A stretch of 64,000 bases of DNA. Source: Glycomyces sambucus. Its GTDB lineage: Bacteria > Actinomycetota > Actinomycetes > Mycobacteriales > Micromonosporaceae. The notes beneath the pieces were generated by a model. That model was given only the letters and a program-made list of their open reading frames with translations, made no database searches and had not been told where the DNA came from. Below, in pieces: positions 59,392 to 64,000 of this stretch (position 1 is its first letter; the number at the start of each line of letters is the position of its first letter). The stretch lies in assembly GCF_900102815.1 (NCBI RefSeq), contig NZ_FNGF01000004.1, forward strand, positions 124,001 through 188,000, in the 5' to 3' direction. The translations under genes and the position numbers were made by a program.

Positions 59392-59786
59392 ATTCCCCTC
59401 CTCTCAGTAGGTGTCTCCCGATCAGCCGGCCGGCCGATCGGTCGAAATGCTCGTCGGTCTTCCCCCGTGCCACCGCACCGACCGGCAAGCCGGTCGGTCG
59501 CGCACGGTCTTCGCTCCCGCCTTCGGATCGGCCGGCTTGCCGATCGCCCGCGGTCTTCCGTCTTCACTCCTGCCGCCAGATCGGCCTGGTTACCCCGGTC
59601 CCACCTGATCGGCCTCGTTACCCCGGTCCCGCCTGATCGGCCGGTCTCGCCGATCCCGCCTGATCGGCCGGCTTCGCCGGTCGCTCGGGCGGACCTCGGT
59701 CCGCTGCGGCAGTCGGTTCGGCCGATGGGTTCGGCCGGTCTCGGTGCCGCTGGATCGTTCCGGTTCGCGAACTCGATCCGCTCTGT
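59392..59786. other. Repeat-rich leader of the hydroxyproline operon
   Basis: No gene is seen. The segment between the operon's first start codon and the GntR operator consists of GATCGGC-based repeats. Four units beginning GATCGGCC start at 59579, 59607, 59635 and 59662 (28, 28, 27 bp). Several inverted repeats are present: CCGACCGGC-AA-GCCGGTCGG at 59478-59497 and GATCGGC-N6-GCCGATC at 59526-59545. If transcription starts near the operator, this is an unusually long, structured leader of about 380 bases. Confidence 0.7.
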
Positions 59787-59801
59787 AATATGTCACATAT
59801 T
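59787..59801. promoter_or_regulatory. Candidate GntR operator upstream of the hydroxyproline operon
   Basis: AATATGT-C-ACATATT is a perfect palindrome with 7-bp arms, the most AT-rich spot in the region. It lies 68 bases past the GntR stop and about 400 bases upstream of the operon's first gene. FCD-type GntR proteins bind such short palindromes. Similar sequences occur at 62720-62734 (13 of 15 identical) and 56510-56524 (11 of 15) inside genes. Confidence 0.7.
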
Positions 59802-59869
59802 TCTATCGCGCCGGGTGGTCCTGTCTCTACCACCCTGCGTGTACGTGCGTTGGCCGACAGGCGAACGGC

Positions 59870-60547
59870 TCAATCCGCCGCGGATTCCTCCGTCTTGCCC
59901 GCCCACCAGCCGATGGCGTGGCGAATGTGCTGGCGCATGAGGTCCGCGGCCGCGTCGGCGTCGCCCCCGGCGAGGTGGTCGAGGAGGCCGTGGTGCTCGG
60001 CGGCCGAGACGTCGAGCATGCTCGTCTCCACCAGCGACACCAACCCGACCAGGCGGGTCCGCGCCCGCAGCTCGGCGATCGTCTCGACCAGGACCGGGTT
60101 GCCGAGCAGCGCGGTGAGTTCGAGGTGGAAGCGCTGGTCGGCGAGCAGGTACGCGGTGAGGTCGCCGGAGCGCGCGCCCGCGACGATGTCGTCGGCCTGC
60201 GCCCGCAGCGCCTTGAGCCGGTCGGCGGGGAACGCCTCGGCGAGGCGCGCCATCGCGGGCGGCTCCAGCAGCAGCCGGATCTCGACGATGTCGTGGAGGA
60301 GGTCGTCGCTGACGGCCGTCACCCGGAAGCCCTTGTTGCGCACCGGCTCCACGAACCCGCGCTTCTCCAGGTCGAGGATCGCCTCGCGCACCGGGGTCGC
60401 CGACACGGCGAACTGCTCGGCCAGCCGCGGCACCGTCAGGAGCGCGCCCGGGGCGAGTTCGCCGGAGATGATCGCGAGCGACAGCGTCCGCTCCACGCGC
60501 ACCCGCAGGCTCTCGCCCGGTTCGAGTCGATTGTCAGAGGTCAACAT
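59870..60547 (-). CDS. GntR-family regulator (FCD subfamily)
   Basis: A 225-residue regulator. The GntR winged helix (residues about 15-75) has IISGELAPGALLTVPRLAEQFAVSATPVREAILDLEKRGFVEP. The FCD effector domain follows, with metal/ligand residues in DIVEIRLLLEPPAMARLA, DQRFHLELTALLGN and EHHGLLDHLAGGDADAA. GGAG lies 5 bases before the ATG. It is placed between the GH127 gene and the hydroxyproline operon on the same strand, so its likely ligand is hydroxyproline or a pathway intermediate. Confidence 0.9.
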   Translation of the reverse strand: MLTSDNRLEPGESLRVRVERTLSLAIISGELAPGALLTVPRLAEQFAVSATPVREAILDLEKRGFVEPVRNKGFRVTAVSDDLLHDIVEIRLLLEPPAMARLAEAFPADRLKALRAQADDIVAGARSGDLTAYLLADQRFHLELTALLGNPVLVETIAELRARTRLVGLVSLVETSMLDVSAAEHHGLLDHLAGGDADAAADLMRQHIRHAIGWWAGKTEESAAD

Positions 60548-60707
60548 GCTGCTCCAGCTTCCCGTTCGCGCGGCCCCGGCTGCTCGGGGACGCGTGCCGC
60601 ACGCCTTGCCAGGCGCGCACGCGCCTCACGCCCTACGTTGGGCACACGTGTCCCACACCGGCGTGCAGCGTACCCCGACTCGGCCCGTCGCCGCCTGTTT
60701 GCGGAGG

Positions 60708-63700
60708 TCACGGCCGGTCCCGCTTCCCGGGGATCACGAGGCGCCGCCGGGGCTCCTCGTTGCCGGCGCGGTCGGTCGCGGCGTACTCGATGACCTGCGG
60801 CTCGTCGTCGATCGCGCGGACGAACGCCTCCTGGAACGTGCCCCAGAAGGTGCCGGGCCCCTCCCACTGGACGCGCTCGACCCCGGAGACGCCGTCGTCG
60901 GCGTGCAGGGTGATCTCGACGCTCGCGCCGAGGTCCTTCACCACGGCGCGCGAGACCGGCGGGGTCGTGTCGACGCTGACCTCGCGGGAGGTGGTGCCCG
61001 TCAGGCCGTCGGGGTCAGTCACGCGGGCCTCGACGAGGTGCACGCCTTCCTCGGTGAGCGCGACCGGTGCCTCGTAGGGGGTCCAGTCGCCGCCGGAGAT
61101 CCGCAGTTCGAGGCGGAGCCGGTCGGCGGTGTCGGGACGGTCGATGTCGAAGCCGCGCAGGCGGATGCGGGGCGCGGTGGTGAACCAGCCCGAGGGGGCG
61201 GGCTGGTCGAGGATCTCGATCGCCACGGCAGGGGGGACTGCGCCGGGATCGGCGACGGCCGGGATCTCGGCGGCGTTGAACGCGCGCGGGCGACCCGTGG
61301 CGCCGTCGAAGGCCGCGGCGGCGGTGAGGACGGTCGCGAGTTCGTCGCGGCCGAGGAGCCCTTCGGCCCGGACGCGGGCGGCGACGATCGCGACCCGGGC
61401 GAGGAAGACTTCCCGGCTCGGGAAGGCCTCGGGCGCCCAGAGTTCGTCGAGGAAGGTACCGCCGTCCGACCGCTGCCGGTTGGGAACGCCAGTCCCGTTG
61501 CCGCCGAACGCGATCTCGGCGTCTGAGGACCGGACGTACATGTGGTACCGGCTGTCCTCCCCCGACCAGCACGGCTCGAACGCGATGCGGTGGTGGGCGC
61601 TGGTGCTGCCAGGGTGGGCGATGGCGGGACCGGCGGCAGAGGCGCGGGAGCCGGTGGGGGCGGAGGCTGCGGAGTCGGGGCTGGAGCCTGAGCCGGGCCC
61701 GGGGGTGTGGTCAGTGGGGAGGGCGGACGCCGCAGAGCCGGTCTCGCCGGAATCGGCGCCGCCGGGGTGGTCGTGGTCGAGCACAGTGCTGTCCGGGAGG
61801 GTGTTGTCGAGTTCGATCGCGCCGTCGCGAGCGAGTTCGGCCAGGAGTTCGGCGCCGGTGCGGCCGGTGATGAGGCTGCCGTCGAAGGCGCGGCGGCCGT
61901 TGAGGCCGAAGGGAAGGCTCGTGGTGGCCTCCGACTGCGCGAGCAGGAGGGTCGGGCCGAGGAACAGCGCGCACTGCCGAGGATCGTCGATGGCCGGTTC
62001 GGCGCGGAGCGACACCGGGGTGTGCAGCACGAGTTCGTCGCCGGGCGCCCAGGTGCGGGTGACGGCGGCGTACTCCCCCGGGGCGGCCGAGAGGTCGAGC
62101 AGTTGACCGTTGAGGCGGAGTTCGGGCGCTCCCGCGACCCACGCGGGAATGCGGAGCTGGACCGTCCGCTCGGTGCCATGTGACATGGCATCGTTCGGCG
62201 CGATACCGCCCGCATCCTTGCCGACCTGAGTGCCATGTGACATGGCACTGTCCGGCGTAGTGCTGCCCGACTGCATGTCAGCTTGAGTGCCATGTGACAT
62301 GGCACCGTCCGGCGCGATGGCGCCCGATTGCCCACCAGCCTGAGTGCCATGTGATGTGGCACTGGGGCCCGTGGCGGCGTGCCCTGCATCCGATGCGGGG
62401 TCGAGGGCGGCGAATCGCAGGGTGGTGGATTCGCCCAGGGGGAAGTTCGATCGCTGGGTGACGCGGAGGCCGGCATCGGCCCAGTCGAGGTCGGCGTCGA
62501 CGGGGAGGTTGGCGTACAGGGTGCCCGGGGCCGTGAGGAAGACCGTGTCCTGGTACTTGACGTGGTTCTCCAGGCCGGTGCCGCCGCAGCAGGTGCCGAC
62601 GTTGTCGTACTCGCGGATCGCGCCCGGGTGGACCGGGAACATGTAGGTGACCTCGGGGCCGGTGTCCGAGCGGACGGCCCGGCGGGAGCCGAGGATGTGG
62701 TTGAGGACAGTCCGTTCGTAATATGTCATATATCGCGGGTCCAGCGTGTGCGCGAACAGCTTCCGGGCCAGCTTGAGCAGGTTGTAGCTCGCGCAGGTCT
62801 CGGCGTTGCGGTGGCCCACGTCGCCGGCCACCGTGTCCGGCGGCCCCCACAGCTCGCTCTCCCCCGTGCCGCCATGGGCGTAGACGCGGCCCGGGACGAT
62901 CTGGTCCCACAGGCCGACCGCGGCGTCGAGGTAGCGGCGCTCGCCGGTCAGCTCGTACTCGTCCACGTAGCCGATGAGCTGCGGCAGATGCTGGTTCGCG
63001 TGCATGTCGGTGAGCACGTCGGTGCGCGAGGCGCCCGCCGCGAGCAGGTCCTCCTGGTCGAAGAACGCGGCGGTCCCGAGGAACCGGGGCTCGTCGGCGG
63101 CGGCGCTCAGGCGGGCCATGGTCTCGTTCATCCCGCCGAACTCGCCCGCGATGTACAGCGACCACATGCGCTGGCGCCGTTCGGGATCGAGCCGCGCCAG
63201 GCGCCCGTGGACCCAGTGCCCCATGGCCGTGGCGACGGCGAGCGCCTGTGCGTTCCCGCACTGCTCGTACGCGTCGAGGAGACCGGCCATGATCTTGTGG
63301 GTGGTGTAGTACGGCGCCCAGATCTCGCCGTAGGGCGCGAAGTCCTCCAGCCGCGAGAACTGCCATTCGCCGTAGGCCGCGAGGAATCCCGGGTGGGAGT
63401 AGCGGCCGGTCGCCGCCAGCGCGGCCTGGACCTCGGCCAGGCCCGCGACGAACTCGTCCACTTTGGCCGCGAGGGACGGGTCCCGCTCCCCCGCCGCGGC
63501 CAGTGCGAGCAGGGACAGGAAGTGGCCCGCGTAGTGCCCGCGCAGGAGGTTCGCGGTCTGGGCGTGCTCGCGGCCGGGGTAGTCGTGCTCACTCCAGGCG
63601 TCCTCGGCCGGGTGCCCGAAGTCCTCCCAGTTGCCGGGCGCGAGCGCGCCGCGGGTGTCGAGTCCGGCGTTGCGCCGGAAGACCGCGAGGAGGCGGTCGA

Positions 63701-63812
63701 CCGGGTACACGCGGGCGAGGTGGAGCAGTTCATCGCGGGCGCGGGCGAAGACGCTCGTGTCGGCGATGCGGGCGGCGCCGAGCGGGACGGGGCGCAGGAT
63801 CGGTGCGGTCAT
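60708..63812 (-). CDS. GH127-family beta-L-arabinofuranosidase with repeat insertions
   Basis: A 1034-residue DUF1680/GH127 enzyme without signal peptide. Zinc-site and catalytic residues of HypBA1 are recognisable: Glu338 and Cys340 in RNAETCASYN, the Cys pair 408/409 in GTCCGGTGLENH, and a candidate acid/base Glu in GESELWG (318 or 320). HypBA1 removes L-arabinofuranose from hydroxyproline-linked beta-arabinooligosaccharides. Two insertions interrupt the beta-domains: about residues 473-545, with four 19-residue SHGTQ units, and about 675-737 (Ser/Pro/Gly-rich). The C-terminal 200 residues add chitobiase-like and Ig-like modules. The ATG overlaps the peptidase stop (ATGA). Confidence 0.87.
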   Translation of the reverse strand: MTAPILRPVPLGAARIADTSVFARARDELLHLARVYPVDRLLAVFRRNAGLDTRGALAPGNWEDFGHPAEDAWSEHDYPGREHAQTANLLRGHYAGHFLSLLALAAAGERDPSLAAKVDEFVAGLAEVQAALAATGRYSHPGFLAAYGEWQFSRLEDFAPYGEIWAPYYTTHKIMAGLLDAYEQCGNAQALAVATAMGHWVHGRLARLDPERRQRMWSLYIAGEFGGMNETMARLSAAADEPRFLGTAAFFDQEDLLAAGASRTDVLTDMHANQHLPQLIGYVDEYELTGERRYLDAAVGLWDQIVPGRVYAHGGTGESELWGPPDTVAGDVGHRNAETCASYNLLKLARKLFAHTLDPRYMTYYERTVLNHILGSRRAVRSDTGPEVTYMFPVHPGAIREYDNVGTCCGGTGLENHVKYQDTVFLTAPGTLYANLPVDADLDWADAGLRVTQRSNFPLGESTTLRFAALDPASDAGHAATGPSATSHGTQAGGQSGAIAPDGAMSHGTQADMQSGSTTPDSAMSHGTQVGKDAGGIAPNDAMSHGTERTVQLRIPAWVAGAPELRLNGQLLDLSAAPGEYAAVTRTWAPGDELVLHTPVSLRAEPAIDDPRQCALFLGPTLLLAQSEATTSLPFGLNGRRAFDGSLITGRTGAELLAELARDGAIELDNTLPDSTVLDHDHPGGADSGETGSAASALPTDHTPGPGSGSSPDSAASAPTGSRASAAGPAIAHPGSTSAHHRIAFEPCWSGEDSRYHMYVRSSDAEIAFGGNGTGVPNRQRSDGGTFLDELWAPEAFPSREVFLARVAIVAARVRAEGLLGRDELATVLTAAAAFDGATGRPRAFNAAEIPAVADPGAVPPAVAIEILDQPAPSGWFTTAPRIRLRGFDIDRPDTADRLRLELRISGGDWTPYEAPVALTEEGVHLVEARVTDPDGLTGTTSREVSVDTTPPVSRAVVKDLGASVEITLHADDGVSGVERVQWEGPGTFWGTFQEAFVRAIDDEPQVIEYAATDRAGNEEPRRRLVIPGKRDRP
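62174..62361. repeat. 57-bp coding repeats carrying ATGTGACAT palindromes
   Basis: TGCCATGTGACATGGCA, with 8-bp arms around one base, occurs at 62174-62190, 62231-62247 and 62288-62304. A degenerate copy (TGCCATGTGATGTGGCA) lies at 62345-62361; spacing is exactly 57 bp each time. In frame it encodes a 19-residue unit beginning Ser-His-Gly-Thr. The central ATGTGACAT equals the core of the operator-like palindrome at 59787-59801. Confidence 0.92.
62720..62734. promoter_or_regulatory. Intragenic operator-like sequence in GH127
   Basis: AATATGTCATATATC matches the 59787 palindrome at 13 of 15 positions. It encodes Arg-Tyr-Met-Thr-Tyr-Tyr-Glu with CGA, TAT, ACA, TAT and GAA codons, which are rare in this GC-rich sequence. 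This suggests the bases and not only the residues are constrained. Confidence 0.45.
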
Positions 63813-64000
63813 CGCTGCTGGGCCTTCGTCCACGCCTCGATGCCGTCGGCGTCGATGGGGAGCCCGGCGGAGAGGACTTCGGAGCCGGCCGCGGTGACGA
63901 GGACGTCGTCTTCGAGCCGCACGCCGATGCCGCGCAGTTCCGGCGGGACGGTGAGGTCGTTGGCGTGGAAGTAGAGCCCGGGTTCGACGGTCATGACGAC
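63809..64000 (-). CDS. M24-family Xaa-Pro peptidase (C-terminal part only)
   Basis: The last 63 residues of a gene that continues beyond the right edge. TVEPGLYFHANDL followed by RGIGVRLEDDVLVT is the metal-binding C-terminal signature (the two Glu ligands) of M24 aminopeptidase P/prolidase enzymes, and LIDADGIEAW-like sequence ends it. The stop overlaps the GH127 start (ATGA). An Xaa-Pro peptidase beside GH127 and a hydroxyproline operon fits release of Hyp from de-arabinosylated extensin peptides. Confidence 0.82.
   Translation of the reverse strand, partial: VVMTVEPGLYFHANDLTVPPELRGIGVRLEDDVLVTAAGSEVLSAGLPIDADGIEAWTKAQQR

Noticed and set aside
62174..62361. 57-bp periodic palindromes considered as CRISPR or a recombinase site
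   Set aside because: The sequence between palindromes is itself repeated and in frame with GH127; no integrase or cas gene is nearby.
1..64000. tRNA, rRNA, riboswitch or transposase features
   Set aside because: No cloverleaf ends, rRNA-like conserved words, recognised riboswitch cores or transposase motifs were seen on either strand by reading; a dedicated covariance search was not possible.

Overview
The window is about 70% G+C DNA with closely packed genes, frequent GTG/TTG starts, many 1-4 base start/stop overlaps (ATGA, GTGA, TGATG) and actinobacterial families (NgcE-type lipoprotein, ROK, MEDS-ATPase, SigB/SigF-type sigma factor, MshD-like tandem GNAT). I infer a Gram-positive high-GC actinomycete, probably a soil or plant-associated saprophyte of the Glycomyces/Streptomyces kind. 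The genus cannot be fixed from this sequence. I saw no rRNA, tRNA, CRISPR array, prophage or insertion sequence.

Layout. (1) 1-4296, minus: an N-acetylglucosamine/chitobiose-type ABC importer (two permeases, NgcE-like lipoprotein) with a SIS-domain enzyme and an RpiR regulator. (2) 4568-11000: housekeeping and regulatory genes (quinone-oxidoreductase-like enzyme, lipid kinase, LacI, TetR/MFS pair with twin operators, tandem GNAT). (3) 11149-15740: pentose operon (LacI, ribokinase, RpiB, MHS-type transporter). (4) 15741-16475: a VOC protein. (5) 16563-29846: a galactoside/fucoside locus. It has a ROK regulator and an ABC importer with a GH95 enzyme inside its operon, and divergently GH36, an SGNH esterase, an enolase-superfamily enzyme and a secreted GH27. 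(6) 29895-33624: stress-sigma partner-switching locus with two MEDS-ATPase fusions around a SigB/SigF-type sigma gene, plus STAS and a 49-residue membrane peptide. (7) 33765-52157: small regulator/effector units (TetR/DUF418, Ere-like, lyase, CPBP-HK-RR, MerR, Nudix, AarF, ArsR/SRPBCC, methyltransferase, EamA, AraC-like, thioesterase). (8) 52268-64000, minus: a complete trans-4-hydroxy-L-proline pathway (2-epimerase, three-subunit D-hydroxyproline dehydrogenase, DapA-type deaminase, semialdehyde dehydrogenase) under a GntR/FCD regulator. It is preceded by a GH127 beta-L-arabinofuranosidase and the end of an Xaa-Pro peptidase.

Region 8 is the most interesting part. GH127 enzymes remove L-arabinofuranose from hydroxyproline-linked arabino-oligosaccharides of plant extensins, prolidases free Pro/Hyp from peptides, and the rest converts Hyp to 2-oxoglutarate. 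The locus therefore reads as a hydroxyproline-rich glycoprotein utilisation system. It also holds a perfect palindrome (AATATGT-C-ACATATT) between the regulator and the operon. Related sites lie inside coding sequence, including a 57-bp in-frame tandem repeat in the GH127 gene whose every unit carries an ATGTGACAT-type palindrome.

A second theme is repeat-driven insertion of low-complexity sequence into otherwise conserved enzymes (ribokinase, D-hydroxyproline dehydrogenase FAD subunit, GH127) and into leaders and spacers. Neither ABC system has an ATPase gene in the window, so a shared ATPase of the MsiK kind is likely.
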